This document shows, piece by piece, positions 5,769 to 14,800 of a stretch of 24,232 nucleotides of DNA (positions within the stretch are counted from its first letter, which is position 1; each line of letters starts with the position of its first letter). The stretch comes from 2-01-FULL-39-33 sp964361645 (GTDB taxonomy: Bacteria > Patescibacteriota > Patescibacteriia > 2-01-FULL-39-33): NCBI GenBank assembly GCA_964361645.1, contig CAYIBK010000015.1, forward strand, positions 1 to 24,232. The letters are read 5' to 3'. The position numbers were made by a program, and so were the translations under genes. Under the pieces are notes generated by a model. That model made no database searches. It had not been told where the DNA came from and saw only the letters and a list, made by a program, of their open reading frames with translations.

Positions 5769-6349
5769 TCGCTTATTTAAGGGGGAATATAAACCATAAA
5801 AGCACCATACCCAAAAAAGATAATTTTGTGGTTATTGATGTTTCTGGCGTGGGTTATAAGGTTTATGTTTTAGATAGGTTGATAAATAATCTTCAAAGCG
5901 GCCAAGAAATAGAATTATTTATTTATACGCAGGTAGCCGAAGGAGTTTTAGATTTATATGGCTTTACTACCAATGAAGAGCTAAACTTTTTTGAAATTTT
6001 AATTTCTATTTCCGGCGTGGGTCCCAAAAGCGCCTTAAATATTTTACAAAAAGCTAAAATTGAAGATTTAAGAGAAGCGGCCAATATGGGCAATGCTGAT
6101 ATTTTGAGTAAAGTTTCTGGTATTGGCCCCAAGACTGCTCAAAAAATAGTAACTGGCTTGCAAGATAAAATTGGCGGTATAGAAATGACCAAAACTGGCG
6201 TCTGGAGTGATCAGTTTGGCGAGGCTCTTGAAGCTTTGGTTAATTTGGGTTATTCTACTTCACAAGCTCGAGAAGCCCTATCTCACATCACCTCTACTGA
6301 TACAGGAGATAAAATAAAAGAGGCGTTAAAGATTTTAGGCAAAAGGTAA
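5765..6349 (+). CDS. ruvA: Holliday junction DNA helicase subunit RuvA
   Basis: The 194-aa protein has all three RuvA domains. The N-terminal OB fold begins MIAYLRG and contains VSGVGYKVYV. Two helix-hairpin-helix motifs follow (ISGVGPKSALNIL and VSGIGPKTAQKIV). A C-terminal domain, which contacts RuvB, begins about residue 145 (ALVNLGYSTSQAREAL). RuvA binds four-way junctions as a tetramer and loads the RuvB motor for branch migration. Length is close to the usual roughly 200 residues. It is coupled to NUDIX by an ATGA overlap. ruvB and ruvC are not in the window. Confidence 0.95.
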   Translation: MIAYLRGNINHKSTIPKKDNFVVIDVSGVGYKVYVLDRLINNLQSGQEIELFIYTQVAEGVLDLYGFTTNEELNFFEILISISGVGPKSALNILQKAKIEDLREAANMGNADILSKVSGIGPKTAQKIVTGLQDKIGGIEMTKTGVWSDQFGEALEALVNLGYSTSQAREALSHITSTDTGDKIKEALKILGKR

Positions 6350-6388
6350 TTTAGATACAACATAGAACATTACAAAAAGGAGACAGAA

Positions 6389-7156
6389 GTGGTTATTTCA
6401 AAATATCTGGTTATTGTTTCTATACTTTTTTTATTTTTGGCTCAAGTAGATAATTCATTTGAAACCGAGTCATTATCTAAAATATTTAAAGAACAGGTAG
6501 CCAATATAAATCATGATCAAGTTTACATTGATTGGTTAACTGGTGATGCCTTAAGACAAATTTCAGCTGCTAGTGGTAGTTACCAGACGCAATATTTTGT
6601 TTATGTGGATAGAAATCCGGAAGCACAAAATATTATGTTAGGACTTTTTGATTCAGTTGAAAAAAATATTACGATTATTGGCTGGGACAAAGTTTCCACT
6701 GGCAATCCTAAAATAAAAGGACATTTTGTTACGCCCACAGGGATCTTTGTAAATTCAGTTACTAATATGGGCTATCGGGCTCAAGGGACAAAAAATTCCA
6801 ACGGTTGGCGTGGTTTAGGCAAAAAAGGTAGTCGTGTTTGGGACTTTGGCTGGCAGAAGACACAGTATAAAAATGAAGAAAGGGAAATTCGTCTATTACT
6901 TCATGCTACCGATCCGGATTTTGGTGAACGGCGACTAGGCAAAGTTGATTCCAAGGGTTGTGTCAGAATAACAGCCAAGCTTAATTATTTTTTGGATCAT
7001 TACGGCATTTTAGATAATGAATATGAACAAAGTATTGCCAGCGGCACAGTTAGTTGGCTCTTGCCAAAAGATAGGGAGACGGTCAAAAATCCTGGCCAAT
7101 TGATGATAGTTGGCGATTCATATTGGTTTTTTATGGAAGAAGATCTATTACCCTGA
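6389..7156 (+). CDS. L,D-transpeptidase (YkuD family)
   Basis: The 255-aa protein starts with GTG, chosen because AAGGAG (6377-6382) lies 6 nt before it. Residues about 4-20 are a hydrophobic signal peptide or anchor, so the enzyme acts outside the membrane. The YkuD catalytic motif is present: His172 in LLLHATDP and SKGCVRI with nucleophile Cys191 and Arg193. An earlier GHFVTPTGIF segment matches the usual start of the fold. L,D-transpeptidases make 3-3 crosslinks in peptidoglycan or attach proteins to it. The stop codon lies inside the stem of the terminator that follows, so the transcript ends here. Confidence 0.9.
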   Translation: MVISKYLVIVSILFLFLAQVDNSFETESLSKIFKEQVANINHDQVYIDWLTGDALRQISAASGSYQTQYFVYVDRNPEAQNIMLGLFDSVEKNITIIGWDKVSTGNPKIKGHFVTPTGIFVNSVTNMGYRAQGTKNSNGWRGLGKKGSRVWDFGWQKTQYKNEEREIRLLLHATDPDFGERRLGKVDSKGCVRITAKLNYFLDHYGILDNEYEQSIASGTVSWLLPKDRETVKNPGQLMIVGDSYWFFMEEDLLP

Positions 7157-7176
7157 CAAGATTGTCGGGGTTTTTT
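7151..7176 (+). terminator. Intrinsic terminator after the L,D-transpeptidase
   Basis: CCCTGACA (7151-7158) pairs with TGTCGGGG (7163-7170) around an AGAT loop and is followed by six T (7171-7176). The stem includes the stop codon of the preceding gene. Confidence 0.85.
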
Positions 7177-7181
7177 ATTTG

Positions 7182-7210
7182 TTGTAATGTTTTGTACTCC
7201 ATGTTAATAT
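7182..7210 (+). promoter_or_regulatory. Probable promoter of the Mur ligase gene
   Basis: TTGTAA (7182-7187), 17 nt, then TAATAT (7205-7210), directly after a terminator and 48 nt before the start codon. Confidence 0.4.
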
Positions 7211-7258
7211 ATTTTTAGATATGAAACAAAAATAACCCCAGTTAAATAATTATAATTT

Positions 7259-8647
7259 ATGTCTACTGATAAAAAAATGAGCCTAGTTAAATCTCAATTA
7301 ACCAGTTCAACTAAAAAAGGATTTAACGGGGTAAAAAAATTAATTCCTAAAAAACTATTTGATAGTTATCATAAATCTTTAGCTTTGGGCAGTAAATTAG
7401 CCTATCTTAACCCCAGTGAAAAAATGATTGTGATTGGGGTTACTGGCACCAATGGTAAATCAACCACCGTGATGATGATCGCTAGAATTTTAGAGGAAGC
7501 GGACCATAGGGTGGGAGCAACTTCTACCGTTCTATTTAAAATTGCCGATCGTGAGTGGCTGAATGATAAAAAAATGACCATGTTGGGTAGAAATGAATTG
7601 CAAAAAATACTAAGAGACATGGTGGTGGCCGGCTGTCAGTATGCGGTGGTTGAAACTTCTTCAGAGGGTATTAAACAACATCGGCATTTGGGTATTAATT
7701 ATGATGTAGCGGTTTTTACTAACTTAACGAGCGAGCATATTGAATCGCATGGCAGTTTTGAGAATTATAAAAAAGCTAAAGAACAATTATTTGCCAAATT
7801 AAAACAGGATCAACATAAAATAATTAGAGGTCAAAAAATAGAGAAAGTGATTGTGGCTAATTGCGATGATGAGTATATTAAAGATTTTATGAAATATTCG
7901 GCGGATGCTAAATATGGTTTTGGCATCAAAGGTAAAAGCCGAGACGGCGAATTAAAAGCCAAAGTAGAAACTGATAATATTATTTTTGGTGATCATGGTG
8001 TATCCTTTGATATTTACGATTTAAAAATTAATTTAAAATTATTTGGCCAATTTAATGTTTATAATGCCCTAGCGTCTATTACCGTGGCTCAATCACAAGG
8101 CATTGATATAAGCATTTGTAAATCAGCCCTGGAAAAAATAGAGAGTATTCCCGGCCGGATGGAATTTATAAATGAAGGACAAAATTTTAAAGTTTTAGTT
8201 GATTATGCTCCGGAGCCAGAAAGTTTAAGACAGCTTTATGATGGTATTTTAAAACATAATTTAGTTGATCATAGTCATAAAATAATTCATGTTTTGGGAT
8301 CTTGCGGCGGCGGACGAGATCGCGATCGCCGGCCAGTTTTGGGCAGATTAGCGGCATCACATTCTGATTATGTGATTATAACCAACGAAGATCCTTATGA
8401 TGATGATCCTATGGAAATAATTAATGAGGTAGCCAAAGGAGCAGAAGATGGTGGCAAAGAATTAAATAAAAATTTATTTAAAATATTAGATAGACGCGAG
8501 GCTATTCAAAGGGCCATTAGTTTAGCTGACGAAAGTGATTTAGTTTTACTTACTGGGAAAGGTTGTGAGCAAGCCATAGTAGTAAAAAATGGCCAAAAAA
8601 TTCCCTGGGATGAAAGGCAAGTGGCTAGAGAAATCCTAAAGAAATAA
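7259..8647 (+). CDS. MurE-like Mur ligase lacking the usual N-terminal domain
   Basis: The 462-aa protein has the ATP-binding loop TGTNGKST at residues 62-69, ETSSEG and HRHLGI in the central domain, and the C-terminal domain motifs DYAPEPESL, GSCGGGRDRDRRPVLG and GKGCEQ. These match UDP-N-acetylmuramyl-tripeptide synthetase, which adds the third amino acid to the peptidoglycan stem peptide. Two things are odd. The P-loop comes about 45 residues earlier than in E. coli MurE, so most of the UDP-MurNAc-binding N-terminal domain is missing. The DNPR segment that selects diaminopimelate is replaced by NEDPYDDDP, so the amino acid added cannot be predicted. It lies next to an L,D-transpeptidase, consistent with a cell-wall role. 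No clear ribosome binding site is seen. Confidence 0.8.
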   Translation: MSTDKKMSLVKSQLTSSTKKGFNGVKKLIPKKLFDSYHKSLALGSKLAYLNPSEKMIVIGVTGTNGKSTTVMMIARILEEADHRVGATSTVLFKIADREWLNDKKMTMLGRNELQKILRDMVVAGCQYAVVETSSEGIKQHRHLGINYDVAVFTNLTSEHIESHGSFENYKKAKEQLFAKLKQDQHKIIRGQKIEKVIVANCDDEYIKDFMKYSADAKYGFGIKGKSRDGELKAKVETDNIIFGDHGVSFDIYDLKINLKLFGQFNVYNALASITVAQSQGIDISICKSALEKIESIPGRMEFINEGQNFKVLVDYAPEPESLRQLYDGILKHNLVDHSHKIIHVLGSCGGGRDRDRRPVLGRLAASHSDYVIITNEDPYDDDPMEIINEVAKGAEDGGKELNKNLFKILDRREAIQRAISLADESDLVLLTGKGCEQAIVVKNGQKIPWDERQVAREILKK

Positions 8648-8695
8648 TTTTAATTTTTTTATCTTTGACTTTAAAATATTAGAGCCAGTTGGTTT

Positions 8696-8724
8696 TTGAC
8701 AAAATTTGTTATTAATTTTATACT
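8696..8724 (+). promoter_or_regulatory. Near-consensus sigma70 promoter of the desaturase
   Basis: A perfect TTGACA (8696-8701), 17-nt spacer, then TATACT (8719-8724). The start would be near 8731, giving a leader of about 46 nt. Confidence 0.75.
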
Positions 8725-8776
8725 CTAGTAAGTTCTTTAAATTTCAAACTGGTTTTTAAAAGGAAGGGGACAGGCC

Positions 8777-9643
8777 ATGATCACCAAAAAACCAATAAAC
8801 TGGTTTAATACCATTTCTATTCCAATTTTACATTTTATTGGACTGGTTATTACTCCATACTATTTGATTTTCGTTAACTTTTCTTGGTTAACTGTAATTC
8901 TAGCTGTTATTTGGTTTCTGTTATGCAGTTTTTCCATTACCGCTGGTTATCATCGTTTATTTACCCACCGTTCTTATAAATGTAATTTTATTGTGGAATG
9001 GTTTTGGCTCCTTTTTGGAGCCGCATCATTACAAGGCAGCGCTAAAGATTGGGTTTATGTTCATTTAATGCACCATGCTTCTAACACTAATAAAAAGATA
9101 GAAGATCCGCATGACATCAAAAAAGGATTTTGGTGGGCCCACTTTATTTGGTTGTTTTTTAAAGCTCCTACCGGACATGTGTCTTTTTTGGAAAATAAAA
9201 AATCATTTAGATTACAGGATAAGTATTATCTACCCCTTTTAATTTTATTTGGCTTCATTTTGCCTGGCGTTATCTCTTTTGCTTGGCATGATTTTTGGGG
9301 AGGTGTTTTGATAGCTGGTTTTACTAGAGTTGTAATAGAGTGGCATATAACTTGGACTATTAATTCCATTGCTCATTCTTTTGGTGATAATTTATTCAAG
9401 CGTCCCGATGAATCTAGAAATAATTATCTTTTTGCCGCCCTTTTTTTAGCTCTGGGAGAAATGTATCATTCTTTCCATCACCAGTTTCCCAAAGATTATC
9501 GAAATGGCCATAGGAAATTTGATTTTGATCCTAGCAAATGGCTGATTTATTTGTTATCTAAAATAGGTTGGAGTTGGGATTTATGGATTACACCAAAATC
9601 AGACATTGAAAGAGCGATTGAAAATGCTAAACAATCAGTTTAA
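8777..9643 (+). CDS. Membrane fatty-acid (acyl-CoA type) desaturase
   Basis: The 288-aa protein has the three histidine clusters of the membrane desaturase family: HRLFTH (59-64), HLMHH (96-100) and HSFHH (231-235), plus NSIAHSFG. These bind the di-iron centre that introduces a cis double bond into acyl chains using oxygen. Several hydrophobic segments flank the clusters (about 16-54 and 152-185). Its own strong promoter and a G-rich ribosome-binding region before the ATG suggest good expression. An oxygen-dependent lipid enzyme is notable in a lineage thought to take up most of its lipids. It could modify scavenged acyl chains or have been acquired by transfer. The second cluster is HxxHH with a Leu-Met middle rather than the common Arg. 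Confidence 0.88.
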   Translation: MITKKPINWFNTISIPILHFIGLVITPYYLIFVNFSWLTVILAVIWFLLCSFSITAGYHRLFTHRSYKCNFIVEWFWLLFGAASLQGSAKDWVYVHLMHHASNTNKKIEDPHDIKKGFWWAHFIWLFFKAPTGHVSFLENKKSFRLQDKYYLPLLILFGFILPGVISFAWHDFWGGVLIAGFTRVVIEWHITWTINSIAHSFGDNLFKRPDESRNNYLFAALFLALGEMYHSFHHQFPKDYRNGHRKFDFDPSKWLIYLLSKIGWSWDLWITPKSDIERAIENAKQSV

Positions 9644-9669
9644 TAAATCAAGATTATTTTTTAATTTAA

Positions 9670-9696
9670 AAAACAGCCGTAATTTAAGGCTGTTTT
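9670..9696. terminator. Bidirectional terminator between convergent genes
   Basis: AAAACAGCC (9670-9678) and GGCTGTTTT (9688-9696) form a perfect 9-bp stem with a 9-nt loop. T-rich sequence follows on both strands, so it can end both the desaturase and the radical SAM transcripts. Confidence 0.8.
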
Positions 9697-9705
9697 ATTT
9701 TCGTT

Positions 9706-11307
9706 TTAAACTTGGGTTTTTTTTCTGATAGACAATTTTTCTTTAGCTCCCTGAAGTTGGTTCATAAAATTTCCTTTTTTGAAAGCTTTTTTCCAATTTC
9801 TGACAATAATATTTCCACCAAATCTTATAGAACTATTTCTAAAATATAACCTGTGCCATTTTCTATAACCATCTATTATATACCTTACTCTTAAGGTGGT
9901 CAGCGTGGCTACTCGAGGAAAGACCACTATGGGAAAATCAATCAGTAGTGCTTTCCAAACTCGCCAAAAATGAGAAAAGCTGTAAAATTCACCCATTATT
10001 TCTTGAACGGCTTGTTGCAATTCTTCTGGTTCTATTCCACTGTCTGGTTGAAAAATTGGAAATTGGCCATCAAAGAATTCATATCCCACTTCATATAATC
10101 TACCCTCACGATTAAGACGATCGGTTAACTCTGTTCCAGGAAGTGGCACGGGCAAAAGAATTTGAGCCGTATCAAGGTGGCGGACAAATTCTTTAAACCT
10201 ATCAGTTCGTTCTTTTAGCGACATATTGATTCGGCGCTTGGGAGTTTCGGGATAACCAAAGATCATCATACCATGGATAAAAAATCCAAATTTATGATAA
10301 ACATCCAGCCAATTTAAAACATCTTTTTCACGATAACCCTTGCGCATAACCAGAAGTTCTTCATCGATACATGATTCAATACCGATACAGACATTGGTAA
10401 TGCCCGCTTCTTTCATGGCTTTTAATAATTTTAGATGCCGGGCATCACTTAATCTAATTTGAACAGTAATTCCCAAATTAATACCAACCTTTTTTTGATA
10501 AGCAGCCAGAAGCTCGCAAAATCTAATAGCATCAGCTACTCCTGAAGCCACAAAGTGATCACTAACATCAAAAAAATGTCTCGCTTTCTTGGTTTCAACT
10601 AAATGGGCTACTTGAGCCATCATCCATTCTGGAGTTGAGCACTTGGCCGGATCTTTAACCGCGCAAAATTCACAGTTCATATTGCAACCGCGAATTCGTC
10701 CAAAGGGATATATTTTTATTTTGGCATATCTAACTAAATTAAAATCAGGAAAGGGCAGGGAATCTAAATCTGATATTAATTCTTGTTTGCCAGTCGTAAT
10801 CATTTTTTCATCACGTAAGAATGATATGCCCAAAACATCGTCCAGTGGGGTATTATTTTCTAAAGCTAATAATAATTTTCCAATAGTGATTTCACTTTCG
10901 CCCATAGCTACTACATCAATATTATTAGATAAAGCTTCTAGGGGTAGATTTTTTACGTGATAACCGCCGGCAATAGTTATAGCTCCAAGTTTTTTGTAAA
11001 GAGCGGCTAATTCATACATTCTCGGAGCGGCTGAAGTCATAGAGCCATAAAATCCCACTACATCAGCTGGCCGATCTTGTTGTAGTTTAACATGATCAAT
11101 TGTGCCGTCATGATTTTTGGGGCAAAATCGTCCATGAATATTATTTTCATCAATTATTTCAACATCCCACCTCTCAAGTTTATTGGCAGCAGTGCCAACA
11201 CAAACAGGTCCTAAAGAGGTTGTATATTTAGCGATTCGTCCATAAATATTAAATGGGGGAAAAGCTGGTAGAATTATCCTTAACTTAAACCTTTTTTGAT
11301 TTATCAT
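9706..11307 (-). CDS. B12-binding-domain radical SAM enzyme, function unassigned
   Basis: The 533-aa protein has an N-terminal cobalamin-binding-like Rossmann region (roughly residues 20-170, with GFYGSMTSAAPRMYEL and ITIAGGYHV) and a radical SAM core with the cluster motif C208-NMN-C212-EF-C215. IRGCNMNCEFCA and later FGYPETP and PVPLPGT are typical of the BchE/PhpK-like class. The C-terminal region after about 440 is basic and contains a hydrophobic stretch (ALLIDFPIVVFP). Such enzymes carry out methylations or ring rearrangements; the substrate cannot be inferred. The start at 11307 is chosen over an in-frame ATG 30 bp upstream because GGAGGA lies 7 nt before it. It is convergent with the desaturase and divergent from rpoB, so it is transcribed alone. 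Confidence 0.8.
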   Translation of the reverse strand: MINQKRFKLRIILPAFPPFNIYGRIAKYTTSLGPVCVGTAANKLERWDVEIIDENNIHGRFCPKNHDGTIDHVKLQQDRPADVVGFYGSMTSAAPRMYELAALYKKLGAITIAGGYHVKNLPLEALSNNIDVVAMGESEITIGKLLLALENNTPLDDVLGISFLRDEKMITTGKQELISDLDSLPFPDFNLVRYAKIKIYPFGRIRGCNMNCEFCAVKDPAKCSTPEWMMAQVAHLVETKKARHFFDVSDHFVASGVADAIRFCELLAAYQKKVGINLGITVQIRLSDARHLKLLKAMKEAGITNVCIGIESCIDEELLVMRKGYREKDVLNWLDVYHKFGFFIHGMMIFGYPETPKRRINMSLKERTDRFKEFVRHLDTAQILLPVPLPGTELTDRLNREGRLYEVGYEFFDGQFPIFQPDSGIEPEELQQAVQEIMGEFYSFSHFWRVWKALLIDFPIVVFPRVATLTTLRVRYIIDGYRKWHRLYFRNSSIRFGGNIIVRNWKKAFKKGNFMNQLQGAKEKLSIRKKTQV

Positions 11308-11558
11308 GTTGCTATCCTCCTCATAGATGATAATCATTACTTTGTTATATGGACATTGAAATATGACGCCATGCTACTACATAAAGCATTTCAACTGTGA
11401 TTTTAGCACATAATATTGTTATGAGCAATAACGGTATTGTTTTTATTTTACCTGTGGATAAGTGATTAAATTGGTAATTTTTGAAAGTGATTTAAATAAC
11501 CCAAATTAACTATAATTAGTTGTATTTTATCTAAATTTAGCTAAAAAATAAAAAATAT

Positions 11559-11586
11559 TTGACATCTTTTTAAAAATTTGTATAAC
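11559..11586 (+). promoter_or_regulatory. rpoBC promoter P1
   Basis: A perfect TTGACA (11559-11564) is followed after 16 nt by TATAAC (11581-11586). It implies a leader of about 240 nt before rpoB. Confidence 0.6.
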
Positions 11587-11588
11587 AC

Positions 11589-11618
11589 TTGACTTTATTG
11601 TATTTTTTCTGTTAAAAT
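11589..11618 (+). promoter_or_regulatory. rpoBC promoter P2
   Basis: TTGACT (11589-11594), 18 nt, then TAAAAT (11613-11618), in tandem directly after P1. Confidence 0.55.
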
Positions 11619-11728
11619 GTCAATAACTGTTTTAGTTAATTTTTAAAACCCTACTTCAAAGAAATCATTGGGTTAATAACCTTCAAAAGATAGTGGGTGT
11701 ACAATCTATACAATCTTAAATTATATAA

Positions 11729-11789
11729 CTCATTTCTCACCTAAATTATTTACGATAATGGCGGGGTAAAAAGAGAAATGAGCTTTTTT
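11729..11789 (+). promoter_or_regulatory. Terminator-like hairpin (attenuator candidate) in the rpoB leader
   Basis: CTCATTTCTC (11729-11738) pairs perfectly with GAGAAATGAG (11773-11782), followed by C and six T (11784-11789). The 34-nt loop itself contains ATTAT/ATAAT around TTACG, so the structure is a stacked hairpin. It lies downstream of both promoters and 45 bp before the rpoB ATG, where a terminator would cut off the gene it precedes unless regulated. Confidence 0.6.
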
Positions 11790-11834
11790 GCGTCTTTAGT
11801 AGTCAAATAAAAATACAAAAATCAAATATTATTT

Positions 11835-14800
11835 ATGCCACAACAAAAAAGTACACATTTAGCCGCGCAGACAGGCGTCAGGGAAAGAATAAGTTTTTCT
11901 GATAAAAAGATTTTGCCTTTGCCTGATCTAATCGAGTTGCAAAAGAAATCTTATGCTTGGTTTTGGGAAGATGGCTTGAAAGAATTATTTGAAGAGGTTT
12001 CACCCATCACTGATTTTATTGGCCGTGATTTAGAAGTTTATTTTGGTGAGTATACTCTAGATGATCCAAAATTTGATGAAGTCACAAGTAAGAAAAAAAA
12101 TATTACCTTCGAAGCGCCTCTTCGAGTTAATACTACTTTGCTCAATAAAAAAACTGGTCAATCAGTTGATCAGGAAGTTTATTTGGGCGATTTTCCTCTG
12201 ATGACCGATAGAGGAACTTTTATTATTAATGGTATTGAAAGAGTTATTGTTTCCCAGCTTATTAGATCGGCTGGTGTTTTTTTTAGCAGCCAATTGGGTA
12301 ATGACGGCAAATTATACGGAGCTAAAGTTATTCCTAATCGCGGTTCTTGGTTGGAATTTGAAACTGATAACAACGGAGTGATCTGGGTGAAGATAGATCG
12401 CAAAAGAAAAGTTGCGGCCACCACCCTCCTGCGCGCTTTTGGCTATGGTAGTGATGAATCTATTTTAGATTTATTTAAAGATGTAGACAATAATTCTGAT
12501 GTTTTGCATATTGAAGCCACTCTAAAGAAGGATGCTGCTGCGAGTGAAGCCGAAGGTCTAATTGAAGTTTATAAAAGAATTCGTCCCGGAGATTTGGCTA
12601 CTCCCGATAATGCCAAACAATTGATTGATAATATGTTTTTTAATTTTTCCCGTTATGATTTCGGCCGAGTGGGAAGATATAAATTAAACCAAAGGTTTGA
12701 TCGTGATGTGCCGATAACTAAAGAAAATCGAGTTTTACTTAAAGAAGATATTGTCAGTATTTTAAAAGAAATTATCAGATTAAATATCACTCAAGATGAT
12801 CCTGATGATATTGATCATTTAGGCAACAGAAGAATTAGAGCGGCCGGAGAATTAATTCAGAATAAATTCAGAATTGGCTTAGCCAGAATGGAAAGGATCA
12901 TTAAAGATAGGATGAGCACCTTAGATATGACTGCCCTAACTCCTAGCAAATTAATCAATGCCAGGCCGGTTAATAGTGCGGTGAAGGAATTTTTCATGTC
13001 TTCTCAATTATCACAATTCATGGATCAAGTTAATCCACTAGCTGAATTGGAACACAAAAGAAGGTTGTCAGCTATGGGCCCTGGCGGTTTGTCGCGTGAA
13101 AGAGCTGGTTTTGAAGTTAGAGATGTACACCCCACTCATTATGGCAGAATTTGTCCGATTGCTACTCCCGAAGGACCTAATATTGGCTTAGTTGGTCATA
13201 TGGCTACTTATGCTAGGGTTAATGAATTTGGTTTTATTGAAACTCCTTATTATAAAGTGATTAAAGATAAAGACAATCGGGCTAAAGTGACCAGTGAAAT
13301 AGTTTATCTTGATGCCTTTGAAGAAAGCCGGGTAACTACTACCACTTCCACCGCTCAAATTGATGCCGATGGTTATTTTGTAAAAGATAAAGTAGAAGCT
13401 AGGGTTAAATTAAAACCAACTACTACCAACTCTAATAATATAGAGTATATGGATGTAGCTTCTAATCAAATTGTTTCTATTGCTACTTCGCTTATTCCCT
13501 TCTTGGAACATGATGATGCCGTTCGCGCCCTAATGGGCACCAATATGCAACGTCAGGCTGTTTCTTGCGTTAAACCACAGGCTCCTCTAGTTGGCACTGG
13601 CGTTGAAGCTAGAGCTGCTCAAGATTCTGGACATGTAATTATGGCCAAAGAATCAGGCGAAGTTGTGGGATTAAGCGGCGATAAAATTGAGATTAAAAAT
13701 AAATCAGGTAAAATTGATACTTACTCTCTAAATAAGTTTTTAAGATCCAACGCTTCCACTTGTATCAATCAAAAACCGATAGTGATCATAAACCAAAAAG
13801 TTAAAAAAGGTGATCCCATTGCCGATGGCCCGGCCACAGATGGCGGCGAATTAGCCCTAGGCCAAAATATCTTAGTCGCCTTCATGCCCTGGCAAGGTTA
13901 TAATTATGAAGATGCAATTATTATTTCCGAAAGAATTGTACAGAAAGATAGATATTCATCCATTCATATTGAAGATTATACTTGTGAAGTTCGCGAGACA
14001 AAACTAGGTCCTGAAGTTGTAACTTCCGATATTCCCAATGTCAGTGAAGAAAAATTAAAAGATTTAGATGAAGAAGGAGTTATTAGAATCGGAGCTAATA
14101 TTAGATCCGGGGATATTTTAGTTGGAAAAATCACTCCTAAGGGTGAAACCGAATTATCAGCTGAAGAAAAATTGCTTCGAGCTATCTTTGGTGAGAAAGC
14201 TCGAGATGTCAGGGATTCATCCCTATATATGGAGCATGGCTCTTCCGGAAAAGTTATTGATATTAAAATATTTTCTCGTGAAAATGGCGATAAGCTTTCG
14301 GCCGGTATGATTAAGATGATTCAAGTAACAGTGGCTTCGCTTAGAAAAGTTCAAGTCGGCGACAAAATGGCCGGACGACATGGCAATAAAGGCGTTATTT
14401 CTAAAGTTGTGCCAGTTGAAGATCTGCCTCACCTAGAAGACGGCACACCAGTTGATATTATTCTTTCTCCGCTGGGCGTAGTTTCTCGTATGAATTTAGG
14501 ACAGATACTAGAAACTCATTTGGGATTAGCAGCTCATAAGCTGGGATATAAAGTGGCCACTCATGTTTTTGACGGTATTTCTGAAACCAAAATAAGAGAA
14601 GAGCTGGCTAAAGCCGGCTATAGCCCGGATGGTCGTATTCAGCTTTATGATGGCAGAACAGGCAAGGCTTTTGATAAAACCACCACTGTGGGTTATGTTT
14701 ATATGTTGAAACTCAACCATCTAGTGGAAAGCAAAATCCACCAACGATCAATTGGTCCATATTCTTTGATTACTCAACAACCACTTGGCGGTAAAGCGCA

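Larger units (their letters stand above)
11338..11834. other. Intergenic region with divergent control of radical SAM and rpoB
   Basis: This 497-bp stretch has no credible gene. On the plus strand it holds tandem rpoB promoters and a long leader with a hairpin, listed separately. A minus-strand promoter for the radical SAM gene must lie here, but I cannot pick a convincing one. Confidence 0.6.

Noticed and set aside
7251..7256. TATAAT just before the Mur ligase ATG
   Set aside because: Only 2 nt from the ATG; transcription would start inside the coding region.
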